This document shows positions 9,091 to 16,939 of a stretch of DNA of 48,135 nucleotides, piece after piece; position 1 is the first letter of the stretch, and every line of letters begins with the position of its first letter. The position numbers and the translations under genes are program-made. The stretch comes from an uncultured Pseudomonadota bacterium (GTDB lineage Bacteria > Myxococcota_A > UBA796 > SXON01), in contig CAISIK010000115.1 of assembly GCA_903885375.1 (NCBI GenBank), positions 1-48,135 on the forward strand, read 5' to 3'. Below the pieces are notes generated by a model. It worked only from the letters and a program-made list of their open reading frames with translations, did no database searches and was not told where the DNA came from.

Positions 9091-10254
9091 GTGTTCCTCC
9101 TCCGAAACGCGAGCGTGCTCGCCCCCGAACCCCAGGGCGTGGCCGACGTACTGCTCGGCGGCGGCCAGATCCTCGCCATCGGCCCTTCGCTGCCCGGGGG
9201 GCCGGCCGGCTGGCCGATCGAGGAGATCGACTGCACCGGCGCCTGGCTGGCGCCCGGCTTCATCGACGCGCACACCCACCTCGCGGGGGGCGGCGGCGAA
9301 GGCGGGGCGCGCACGCGTGTCCCGCCCGTGCTGCTCACCGATCTCACCCTGGCCGGCGTCACCACGGCGGTCGGCCTGCTCGGCACCGACTGCCGCACCC
9401 GCAGCATCGCCGAGCTCCTCGCCTGCGCGCGCGGCCTCTCCGAGCTGGGCCTCACCGCCCTCGCCTGGACGGGGGGCTACGAGGTTCCGCCCCGCACGCT
9501 TACGGGCTCGGTGCGCGACGACCTCGTGCACGTGGACCGGCTCATCGGCATCGGCGAGCTGGCCATCTCCGACCACCGGAGCTCGCAGCCCACCTTCGAG
9601 GAGCTCATCCGCCTCGCCGCCGATGCGCACGTGTCGGGCATGATGACGGGCAAGGCAGGCACGCTGCACCTGCACCTCGGCGATGGCGCCCGCGGCCTCC
9701 AGCTCGTGCGGCGGGCGCTCGATGAAACCGAGCTGCCGGCGCGCACCTTCCAGCCCACGCACTGCAACCGCAACCGCCGGCTCTGGGAGGAGGCGAAGTC
9801 GCTCGCCTGGCGCGGCGTGCCGATCGATGCCACCGCGTTCGAGGCCGATGGAGAGGCCCCGAGCGGCGGGCAGGCCATCGCCGAGTGGTACGCCGAGGGG
9901 CTGCCCGCGGAGCGCCTCACCCTCTCCAGCGATGGCGGCGGCTGCCTCCCCACCTTCGATGCCAACGGCGTGCTGCTCCGCATGGAGGTGGGCGCCTCCC
10001 GCGCGCTGCTCGCCTCGATCGTGGAGGCCGTCGCCCTCGGGGTGCCGCTCGAATTCGCGCTCGCCACCCTCACCACGAACGTGGCGCGTCAGCTCCGGCT
10101 CTCCAGCAAGGGGCGCCTCGCCCCCGGGGCCGACGCCGATTGTGTGGTGCTCGATGCCCAGTTGAGGGTGCGCGAGGTCTTCGCCATGGGGCGGCCGATG
10201 GTGCGCGGCGGAAGGGCCATGCGCTGGGGTCCCTTCGAGGAGCCGCCCGGTTAG
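9091..10254 (+). CDS. iadA: Isoaspartyl (beta-aspartyl) dipeptidase-like amidohydrolase
   Basis: 387-residue amidohydrolase, the normal length of IadA, which hydrolyses beta-aspartyl dipeptides. Metal ligands are visible: HTH (His61, His63), a His in LHLHLGDG, a His in QPTHCNRN, and the Asp in LSSDGGG. The family motif AISDHRSSQP is clear. The position of the carbamylated bridging lysine of E. coli IadA is a glutamate here (GELAISDH), a replacement known in other amidohydrolases. A TAGGAC hexamer lies six bases before the GTG start. It is followed after 11 bases by a cyanophycinase gene, whose product releases beta-Asp-Arg, the kind of dipeptide this enzyme would cleave. Confidence 0.88.
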   Translation: MFLLRNASVLAPEPQGVADVLLGGGQILAIGPSLPGGPAGWPIEEIDCTGAWLAPGFIDAHTHLAGGGGEGGARTRVPPVLLTDLTLAGVTTAVGLLGTDCRTRSIAELLACARGLSELGLTALAWTGGYEVPPRTLTGSVRDDLVHVDRLIGIGELAISDHRSSQPTFEELIRLAADAHVSGMMTGKAGTLHLHLGDGARGLQLVRRALDETELPARTFQPTHCNRNRRLWEEAKSLAWRGVPIDATAFEADGEAPSGGQAIAEWYAEGLPAERLTLSSDGGGCLPTFDANGVLLRMEVGASRALLASIVEAVALGVPLEFALATLTTNVARQLRLSSKGRLAPGADADCVVLDAQLRVREVFAMGRPMVRGGRAMRWGPFEEPPG

Positions 10255-10265
10255 CAGGGCCGGGC

Positions 10266-11105
10266 ATGCCTCCTCGCCCCACCAACCCCGCTGGTCGCGG
10301 CCACGTCGTGCCGATCGGCGGCGCCGAGGACAAGGTTCTCGGGCGCGACATCCTGCGCCGCTTCCTCGAGCTCGCGGGCGATCGTTCGGCGAAGCTGGTC
10401 GTGGTGCCCGTGGCCTCGATGGATCCGGGCACGCCCGACCGCTACCGGCAGGTGTTTGGCGATCTCGGCGCGAAGCAGATCGTGATCTGCGACCCGCGCA
10501 CCCGCCGGGAAGCCGAAGGGATGGGCGAGGTCTTCGAGGGGGCCACCGGCGTCTTCCTCACCGGGGGCGACCAGCTGCGCCTCTCCACGATCCTCGGCGG
10601 CACGGCCGTGGCGCGCGAAATCCGCCGCCTGAACGGCTCCGGCGTGCCGGTGGCGGGCACCAGCGCGGGCGCGGCGTTCCTCAGCGAGCACATGATCGCG
10701 TTCGGGCACGAAGGGGCCACCCCGCGCGCCGGCCAGGCCACGCTCGCGGCGGGCCTCGGCCTCACCAATCGCGTGATGATCGACCAGCACTTCCGCCAGC
10801 GCGACCGCATGGGGCGCCTGCTCTCGGCGCTCGCCTACAACCCCTTCGCCATCGGCCTCGGAGTGGATGAAGACACGGCCGCGTTCATCGGCCCCGACGA
10901 CGTGATCGAAGTCGTGGGCAGCGGCGGCATCACGGTGGTGGATGCGGGCGACATCGAGCACAGCGGCATGGCCACCACGGCCGAGGGCCGGCCGGTGGAA
11001 ATGCTCGGCGTACGCATGCATGTGCTGGTGAACGGGTCCAGGTTCAACCTGAAGGACCGGCGGGCGCATCCCACGCCGGCGCAAGAACCGCCGCAGGACG
11101 ATTGA
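10266..11105 (+). CDS. cphB: Cyanophycinase (peptidase family S51)
   Basis: 279-residue serine peptidase of the S51 family. It carries the nucleophile motif GTSAGAA (Ser133), VFLTGGDQLRL, an IGGAEDK start of the fold and IDQHFRQRDRMGRL near residue 170. Cyanophycinase degrades the storage polymer multi-L-arginyl-poly-L-aspartate to beta-Asp-Arg dipeptides. The partner dipeptidase gene immediately upstream supports that role. There is no signal peptide, so the enzyme should act in the cytoplasm on the organism's own polymer. No cyanophycin synthetase gene is in the window, so the polymer could be made elsewhere in the genome or the pair could serve general isoaspartyl-peptide salvage. Confidence 0.9.
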   Translation: MPPRPTNPAGRGHVVPIGGAEDKVLGRDILRRFLELAGDRSAKLVVVPVASMDPGTPDRYRQVFGDLGAKQIVICDPRTRREAEGMGEVFEGATGVFLTGGDQLRLSTILGGTAVAREIRRLNGSGVPVAGTSAGAAFLSEHMIAFGHEGATPRAGQATLAAGLGLTNRVMIDQHFRQRDRMGRLLSALAYNPFAIGLGVDEDTAAFIGPDDVIEVVGSGGITVVDAGDIEHSGMATTAEGRPVEMLGVRMHVLVNGSRFNLKDRRAHPTPAQEPPQDD

Positions 11106-11149
11106 CGCGTCAAGGGAAACGAGGTCTACTGAAGGTTCCGGGGGGCGGC

Positions 11150-12247
11150 ATGCGACTGCTGGCACGAGCATTGGCGACGGTTTGGGCGGGCGGCCTCGGC
11201 CTCACGGCGTTGTGGGTCACGACCCCGCTCCTCGGCGGCGCCAGCCTCCCCGCCGGCGATACCGGCGCACCTGCCGGGAGCGGCCAGCCCAGCGTCGCGC
11301 TGGGCGAGGAGCTTGCTCCCGACCGCTACGCGCCCCAGGCCCCCGCCGGCGCCCTCCCGCCCGCGGCCGGCTGGCGCACCCCCGGCGAGGCCGACGCCGA
11401 GCTGGCCGTGATCCCGCCCGCCGAGTGGCTCCCCCCCACGTGGTTCCCGGCCGGCGAGCAGATCCTCGTGCTCGGAGCGATCGACCAGCGCGGCCCCGAC
11501 TCCGGTCCGAGCGTGCGGAGCCGGAGCGCGATGGTGGTCGACCTCGATGCGGGCACCGTGCTCTACGAGAAGAACGCCGACACGCCGCGGCCCGTCGCCA
11601 GCATCACCAAGCTCGTGGCCGCGCTCGCGCTCGTCAGCAGCGAGCCGGACCTCGACCGCGAGTTCTGCATCGGCGCCGAGCAGTACCCCACCCGCAGCGG
11701 CGCGCGCTCCCGTCTCTCCACCGGCGACTGCCTCTCCGGCTGGGATGTGCTGGGCGCCGCGCTGGTGGCGAGCGACAACCGCGCCGCCCTCGGCATGGCG
11801 GCGGCCGCCGGCATGCACCTCGAGGAGTTCGTGGGCCGCATGAACCGCGTGAGCATGGAGCTCGGCATGACGCGGTCGAGCTGGGTGGACCCGTCGGGCC
11901 TCGAGGATGAGAACCTCTCCACCGCGCGTGACATCGCGAAGGCCACCGTGGCCGTGGCCAGCCATCCCACGCTCTCGCCGGTGGCGAGCGCGCCCTACTG
12001 GGACATCTGGCGCTCCAACCGCACCAACGCACGGCGCCTCTTCACCACCGACCGCATGAGCGGCCGCGAGGACATCCAGGTGGAGGCCGCGAAGACCGGG
12101 TACACCGACACCGCACGCTACGGCTTCACCACCGTGATCCGCACCGACAGCGGTCGGCACCTCGCGATCACGCTGCTCGGCGCCGACGGCAAGATGACGC
12201 GCTGGGCCGATGTGTCGCGGATCCTCGACTGGGTCGAGCGCGCCTGA
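11150..12247 (+). CDS. D-alanyl-D-alanine carboxypeptidase/endopeptidase (PBP7-like)
   Basis: 365-residue low-molecular-mass penicillin-binding protein that trims or cleaves peptidoglycan in the periplasm. An N-terminal signal/anchor (LLARALATVWAGGLGLTALW) is followed by a proline-rich linker to about residue 105. The three active-site motifs are present: SITK (Ser151, Lys154), SDN (Ser208-Asn210) and KTG (Lys315). The Met at 11150 is chosen because the signal sequence follows directly; an earlier ATG at 11102 would put 16 odd residues in front of it. It follows the cyanophycinase gene closely and may be cotranscribed. Confidence 0.9.
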   Translation: MRLLARALATVWAGGLGLTALWVTTPLLGGASLPAGDTGAPAGSGQPSVALGEELAPDRYAPQAPAGALPPAAGWRTPGEADAELAVIPPAEWLPPTWFPAGEQILVLGAIDQRGPDSGPSVRSRSAMVVDLDAGTVLYEKNADTPRPVASITKLVAALALVSSEPDLDREFCIGAEQYPTRSGARSRLSTGDCLSGWDVLGAALVASDNRAALGMAAAAGMHLEEFVGRMNRVSMELGMTRSSWVDPSGLEDENLSTARDIAKATVAVASHPTLSPVASAPYWDIWRSNRTNARRLFTTDRMSGREDIQVEAAKTGYTDTARYGFTTVIRTDSGRHLAITLLGADGKMTRWADVSRILDWVERA

Positions 12248-12282
12248 GGCGGGAGCCGGCCGGGCCGGCTAAGCGCCCGGCC

Positions 12283-13608
12283 ATGCGCACCCCGGTACAC
12301 GTCGTCGGCGGATTTCTGGGCACGGGCAAGACCACCGTGCTGATGGCAGAGCTGGCGCGGCGGGAGGGCGCCGAGCGCTGTGCGGTGGTGGTCAACGACT
12401 TCGGCCAGGCCGCGATCGACGCCACCCTGCTCGGCGGTGGCGTGCAGGTCACCAACATCCCGGGCGGCTGTGTGTGCTGCACCGCCCCCGAGGGCCTCGG
12501 CGCCGCCATCCGCGCCATCCTCGACGAGCTGAAGCCCGACCGCATCTTCGTGGAGCCCTCGGGCCTCGGCCGCCCCCGCGACGTGGTGGACATGCTCGCG
12601 CGCGGCGATGTGGCCGCGCGCATCGCGCTCGGCCCCACCGTGGTGCTCGTCGACCCCACCCGCTCCCCGGCCGACCCCACCCTCTTCGCCGAGCAGCTCG
12701 ACGCCGCCGACGTGCTCGTCGCCACCCGCTGCGACCTCGCCGACGTGGACCAGCTCGCCGCCTTCGACAAGCTCGCCCACTCGCTCTGGCCCGCCCCGCT
12801 CCTCGTGGCCCACGCCACCCGCGGCGTGCTGCCCGCCGCCGCGTGGGAATGGCCCGCCGGCGCCGGTCCTCGAGCCGCGGAGGCCCACGATCACGACCAC
12901 GAGCACCACGCCGCGCCCGCTCGCCCCGATTCCACCGCCGGCTACCTCGCCGGGAGTTGGGTGTTCCCTCCCGACGCGGTCTTCCTGTGGGATGGCCTCA
13001 CCACCATGCTCGCCGCTACGACCGGCGTCGTGCGCTTCAAGGGCGTCTTCCGCACCGACCTCGGCTGGTACCGGCTCGACCTCGCGGGGGGCGTGGTGCA
13101 CCCCGCGGCCACCTCCTACCGCCGCGATTCCCGCGCCGACGTGATCCTGCGCGACGACGGCGATCTCGCCGCCTTCGAAGCCCAGCTCCTCGCCACCCGG
13201 AGCGCCGATCGCGACCCCGACACGCTCGACAGCTCGATGCTCACGATCGTGGACCCCTCGGGCATGGAGATTCCGCTGAGCCGCGGCGCCCTGATGGCCA
13301 TGCCCGGGCAGGTGGCCGATGTCTCGACCGTGGCGCCCGGCCGCGCCGGCGCCGGCGTGTGCCTCCGCGAGCTCCTCGCGCTCACGCAAGAGGGCGAGCG
13401 GTACATCGTGGTGGCCGCCGACGGCCTGACCACCGCCGCGCAGCCGCTCGAGAGCCTCGGCGATTCAGTGATCGTGCACAGCCTCGAGGGCGGCCCGCTG
13501 CCGGCCGAGCAGGGCGGTCCTTTCCGCCTCTACGCCGCCCGCGGATCGGCGTGCGCCAACGTGAAGAACGTCGTGCGCGTGCGGGTGCTCCCCGCCGATC
13601 CGGGCTAA
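12283..13608 (+). CDS. COG0523 (CobW-type) metal GTPase with C-terminal molybdopterin-domain-like extension
   Basis: 441-residue protein. The G3E GTPase core has Walker A GGFLGTGKTT (residues 9-18), the metal motif GGCVCC (Cys63, Cys65, Cys66) and a His-rich loop HDHDHEHH near residue 205. Such GTPases deliver zinc, cobalt or other metals to client proteins. After the usual C-terminal domain (to about residue 300), about 120 further residues resemble the oxidoreductase molybdopterin-binding fold: MEIPLSRGALMAMPG, YIVVAADGLTT, GPLPAEQGGPFRLYA and ANVKNVVRVRV. The cysteine that binds molybdenum in sulfite oxidase-type enzymes is not visible. TAAGCG lies seven bases before the ATG. The diiron-type gene follows after nine bases, a possible metal client. 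Confidence 0.88.
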   Translation: MRTPVHVVGGFLGTGKTTVLMAELARREGAERCAVVVNDFGQAAIDATLLGGGVQVTNIPGGCVCCTAPEGLGAAIRAILDELKPDRIFVEPSGLGRPRDVVDMLARGDVAARIALGPTVVLVDPTRSPADPTLFAEQLDAADVLVATRCDLADVDQLAAFDKLAHSLWPAPLLVAHATRGVLPAAAWEWPAGAGPRAAEAHDHDHEHHAAPARPDSTAGYLAGSWVFPPDAVFLWDGLTTMLAATTGVVRFKGVFRTDLGWYRLDLAGGVVHPAATSYRRDSRADVILRDDGDLAAFEAQLLATRSADRDPDTLDSSMLTIVDPSGMEIPLSRGALMAMPGQVADVSTVAPGRAGAGVCLRELLALTQEGERYIVVAADGLTTAAQPLESLGDSVIVHSLEGGPLPAEQGGPFRLYAARGSACANVKNVVRVRVLPADPG

Positions 13609-13617
13609 CGTCGGGAC

Positions 13618-14421
13618 ATGGCCGACTTCAGCTTCGCCGGCGACACCTTCGACCTCGACGCCCCCGAGGACCGGGAAATCCTCCGCTTCGTCCTGAGCCA
13701 GGCCCTGTTCGGCGAGGCCACCGGCGTGTACTGCGGCAAGTCGCTCTACGCTGCGCGCTCGCTGGAGGCCGCCCGCTTCTACCTGCGGCAGGCGCGCCAG
13801 GAGCTCAACCACCTCGAGCTCTTCGCGGAGATCTTCCGCACCCTCGACCTGCAGCCGGTGCCGGCGCACTGGGTCATCAAGCTCCTGAGCGCCCACAACA
13901 ACTACTACCCGTTGAAGGTGTTCATGGAGCACGCCGTGGGCGAGGGGATGGTGCTCGACATCTTCCGCGACGTGCTCATGGCCGCGCTCCCCGACACCGA
14001 CCCGCGCGTGGAGGAGATCAAGAAGAAGCTCGCCGTGGTGTGCCGTGAGGAGGAGGAGCACATCGCCTGGGGCGAGAAAGAAACGCGCCGCATCCTCACC
14101 GAGTCCCCCTGGCTGCGGCACCCCTTCTACGGCCTCCTGGAGCTGCAGCTCGCGCTCGCCCCCATCGTCACCCGCGCGTTCTCCGGTCGGACGGCCCAGC
14201 ACCGGGTGCTCCGCCACCTGCCGCGCTTCGTGACGCACGTGAAGGAGCGCGTGTGGGCGCAGGGCCAGGAGCTCGGCTTCGTCCCGCGCGAGCGCCCCGC
14301 GCTGCCCTACCGCCTCTTCGCGATGGCGTGGGGCGTGGCCCTCTTCGTTCGCAGCCAGTTTGCCCGCAGCACGAGCACGCTGGAGAAGACCTACCTGACC
14401 GAGCTCGGATTCTCGCCATGA
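13618..14421 (+). CDS. Ferritin-like (probable diiron) protein
   Basis: 267-residue, largely helical protein. Two ExxH motifs on separate helices fit a ferritin-like diiron site: Glu62-His65 (QELNHLELF) and Glu145-His148 (EEEEHIAWGE), with Glu33 and Glu104 or Glu109 as further candidate ligands. The last 90 residues are basic and aromatic with a hydrophobic stretch (LFAMAWGVALFV) that may lie on the membrane. I do not recognise a named family. It could be an oxygenase, a desaturase-like enzyme or a structural protein. TAACGT lies six bases before the ATG, formed in part by the stop codon of the upstream GTPase gene. Its stop overlaps the next start (ATGA). Confidence 0.75.
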   Translation: MADFSFAGDTFDLDAPEDREILRFVLSQALFGEATGVYCGKSLYAARSLEAARFYLRQARQELNHLELFAEIFRTLDLQPVPAHWVIKLLSAHNNYYPLKVFMEHAVGEGMVLDIFRDVLMAALPDTDPRVEEIKKKLAVVCREEEEHIAWGEKETRRILTESPWLRHPFYGLLELQLALAPIVTRAFSGRTAQHRVLRHLPRFVTHVKERVWAQGQELGFVPRERPALPYRLFAMAWGVALFVRSQFARSTSTLEKTYLTELGFSP

Positions 14422-15116
14422 ATGAGCGCCTCTACTTCCGCCAACTGCTCGCCGGCCGCGACTTCGGCCGGAACCACCCGGTCTGCGGGCAGATGGCCAA
14501 CTTCGTGTACCTCGTGGGCGACAAGGTCACGCGCGAGTGCGTGATCATCGACCCCGCGTGGGCGGTGGACGACATCGTGGACGTGGCGGAGGCCGACCAG
14601 ATGAAGGTCGTCGGCGCGTTCGGCACGCACTACCACCCCGACCACGTGGGCGGCTCCATGATGGGCTTCCACGTGGAGGGGTTCACCCGGCTCCTCGAGC
14701 GCTGCTCCTGCCCCCTGCACGTGCACCGCGCCGACGCGGAGTTCGTGCAGAAGGTCACCGGCCTCGCCCAGAGCGAGCTCACCCTGCGCGACGGGGGAGA
14801 CAAGGTGGCCACCGGTTCGGTGGAGATCGAGTGGATGCACACGCCCGGCCACACGCCCGGGAGCTGCTGCTTCCGGGTGAACGGCGCGCTCGTGGCCGGC
14901 GACACGCTCTTCCTACAGGGCTGCGGTCGCACCGACCTCCCCGGCGGCGACCCCGCGGAGATGCGCCGAACGCTCAGCCAGCGCTTCTCCACCCTCCCCG
15001 ACGACACCGTCATCTACCCGGGCCACAACTACGGCGGCCCGAAGGCGCCGCTCTCCGCGCTGCGCAAGACCAACCCCGTGTTCGACCCCCGCTGGGCCGC
15101 GCAGATGCTGGGGTAG
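14418..15116 (+). CDS. Metallo-beta-lactamase-fold hydrolase (glyoxalase II-like)
   Basis: 232-residue MBL-fold hydrolase. The two-metal site motif is THYHPDH (His71, His73, Asp75, His76); further ligands are in MHTPGHTPGS, VAGDTLF and YPGHNYGG. Conserved loop and spacing are those of glyoxalase II and persulfide dioxygenase relatives, so a thioester or sulfur compound is a likely substrate, but this cannot be fixed from sequence. The ATG overlaps the stop of the ferritin-like gene (ATGA), making a three-gene operon with the metal GTPase. A short GGGCC/GGCCC inverted repeat at 15119-15140 lies between this gene and the convergent CPBP gene. Confidence 0.88.
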   Translation: MNERLYFRQLLAGRDFGRNHPVCGQMANFVYLVGDKVTRECVIIDPAWAVDDIVDVAEADQMKVVGAFGTHYHPDHVGGSMMGFHVEGFTRLLERCSCPLHVHRADAEFVQKVTGLAQSELTLRDGGDKVATGSVEIEWMHTPGHTPGSCCFRVNGALVAGDTLFLQGCGRTDLPGGDPAEMRRTLSQRFSTLPDDTVIYPGHNYGGPKAPLSALRKTNPVFDPRWAAQMLG

Positions 15117-15145
15117 GTGGGCCAGCCGCTGCGCCGGCCCCCGCT

Positions 15146-15994
15146 TCAGCGCGGACCGGCCAGCGCGTATGCGGTGAGCTCGACGGTGGCGTTCATCGGC
15201 CAGTGACCCAGGAAGGCGGGCCAGAAGCTTCGGCAGCGCAAGCACGCGGCGCCGAGCAGCATCGCGCCCACCCACGAGCTGGCCATCTCCAGCTCGGGCT
15301 TGGACTTGTGCACCGCGAAGTAGCCGAAGCTGGTGATGACGAGCGCGGCGCGTTGGCCGTACAGGCGGGAGAGCCCCGCGAGCATCACGCCGTGCCAGAA
15401 CAGCTCCTCGCCCAGGAGCCCGGCCCCGCGGGCGAGCTGGCCCAGGAAGAGCTGGGAGAGGCTGCCGCGCGAGGGCGGATCGCTCGGGTAGAACGCCTGC
15501 AGCGAGGGCGAGAGCACCACCGCGAGGGCCGCGGCCGGCAGCACGATGAGCATGGCCACGCCGAGGCGCGGGCCCCACCAGCGCCAGTCCCCCGCGCCGA
15601 GCATCCAGTCCTCGGCGCGCGGGCGGCTGTGCAGCGCAGAAGCGAGCGTGACGAGGGCGGCGAGGATGGCCGGCACCACGACGTGCGGCGGGTTTTCGGT
15701 GGCCCAGGTCTTCGGCCAGCCCTGGGACTTGGCGTACAGGAGCGGCCCCGCCACCAGCAGGAGCACGGCCACGAACGCCAGCCGCGAAAGAACGCGCCGG
15801 CTCGCCAGCGCGCACACGAACGCGATGGGCACCAGCACGTAGATGCCGTCGTACACCACCGGGAGGAGCCGCCCGAGGGTGGGGAGGAAGCGCCACTGCA
15901 GGAGCACGCACGTGGCCATCAACGTGGGCAGGGGCCAGTCGCCCAGGAGCGCGGCGAGGTCGAACTCGGCGAGGAACGAACGCAGCCGTCGCAT
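15146..15994 (-). CDS. CPBP-family intramembrane protein
   Basis: 282-residue membrane protein with about seven or eight hydrophobic segments. The CPBP (CaaX protease and bacteriocin-processing) motifs are recognisable: GEELFWHG (Glu196, Glu197), a later His in FAVHKSKPE and HWPMNAT near the C-terminus. The family's EExxxR motif has His201 in place of Arg, so activity is uncertain. Family members are intramembrane proteases or immunity proteins. TAACGG lies six bases before the ATG, so a leaderless transcript is likely. It diverges from the carbamoyltransferase-like gene over 36 bases. Confidence 0.8.
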   Translation of the reverse strand: MRRLRSFLAEFDLAALLGDWPLPTLMATCVLLQWRFLPTLGRLLPVVYDGIYVLVPIAFVCALASRRVLSRLAFVAVLLLVAGPLLYAKSQGWPKTWATENPPHVVVPAILAALVTLASALHSRPRAEDWMLGAGDWRWWGPRLGVAMLIVLPAAALAVVLSPSLQAFYPSDPPSRGSLSQLFLGQLARGAGLLGEELFWHGVMLAGLSRLYGQRAALVITSFGYFAVHKSKPELEMASSWVGAMLLGAACLRCRSFWPAFLGHWPMNATVELTAYALAGPR

Positions 15995-16030
15995 GCCGAC
16001 CCGTTACCCCGGGGATAGCTTCAACGCCCG

Positions 16031-16939
16031 GTGCCACGTTCCCTGCTGAGCCTCGCCTCCCTCACCCCGCCGGAGCTGCGCGAGCTGCTCACCCGGGTGG
16101 AGCTCGCCGAGGCTGATGGCCTGCGTCCCTTGCGCACTGCCGCGCCCGTGGTGGCGCTGTGCGGGAGTGATCGTCCTTACGCTCGCCTCGCCCTGCAATC
16201 GGGTGCGGGGCGGGTGGGGCTCCCCGTCAGCCAGTTCGGTACCGCCGAGGTGGAGGCCCTCGGCGAGCCCGCGCTCGCGGGGGCCACCGTGGGCCTGCAC
16301 ACCGCCGCCGTGGCGCTGATCGGCTGGTCCCTGGCCCCCCTCCAGGCCTTCGCGGCCAGCAGTTCGGCGCCCTGCATCGCGACCGATTCGGCCTCGGGCT
16401 GCCCCATCGGCGCGCTCGCCGACCTCGTCGTCCTCGGGCGTCGGGGCGCGCTTCCGCAGCACCGCCTCGCGATCGTGGGCGATGCTTCGCCGCGCGCGCT
16501 CGATCTCGCCACCGCGCTCGCCACGCTCGGCGGCTCCGTGAACCTCGTGCATCCGGTAGGTTTTGCCCCCGAGGCCGAGCGCCTCACGCTCCTGCGCGAG
16601 CGCGCGGCGGCGGCGGGCGGTGCCGTGCTCGACACCACCGAGCTGCTCGAAGGCCTGCGCGATGCCACCGCGGTGTTCGTGGAGGCCTTCCCCGCCGAGG
16701 AGGTGGAGCGCTTCCGCCCCTTCGCGCTGGCGCGGCACCACCTGCGGGTGTGCCGTCCCGGGCCGGCGCTCCTGCACCGGGCGCCCGAGCGGCGCGGCCC
16801 GGAGTTGTCGGCCACGCTCGTGGAGGATTCCGGGTGGTGCGCCGGCGCGCAACGCAGCGCCGAGAGCTTCGCCGCGGCGGCCGTCCTCTCCTGGATCCTC
16901 CAGCCGGATCGCGCCCGTTCCGTGTTAGGATGTGCGTGA
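16031..16939 (+). CDS. Degenerate ornithine/aspartate carbamoyltransferase-like protein
   Basis: 302-residue protein with the outline of an ornithine carbamoyltransferase: N-terminal LSLASLTPPELRELL, then ALADLVVLGRRG, HRLAIVGDASP, and a C-terminal helix ending VLSWIL. All substrate motifs are altered: the carbamoyl-phosphate loop STRTR is replaced by GSDRPYAR (residues 45-52), HPTQ by a segment reading CPIGALADL, and HCLP by LHRAP near residue 250. It is therefore probably not a working carbamoyltransferase; a regulatory or scaffold role, or a new reaction, is possible. GTG start. The HMG-CoA lyase gene begins at its last base. Assignment rests on pattern, not on an alignment. Confidence 0.6.
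   Translation: MPRSLLSLASLTPPELRELLTRVELAEADGLRPLRTAAPVVALCGSDRPYARLALQSGAGRVGLPVSQFGTAEVEALGEPALAGATVGLHTAAVALIGWSLAPLQAFAASSSAPCIATDSASGCPIGALADLVVLGRRGALPQHRLAIVGDASPRALDLATALATLGGSVNLVHPVGFAPEAERLTLLRERAAAAGGAVLDTTELLEGLRDATAVFVEAFPAEEVERFRPFALARHHLRVCRPGPALLHRAPERRGPELSATLVEDSGWCAGAQRSAESFAAAAVLSWILQPDRARSVLGCA

Noticed and set aside
15119..15140. GGGCC/GGCCC inverted repeat between convergent genes as a terminator
   Set aside because: Stem of only five pairs, loop of twelve and no T-run; too weak to call.
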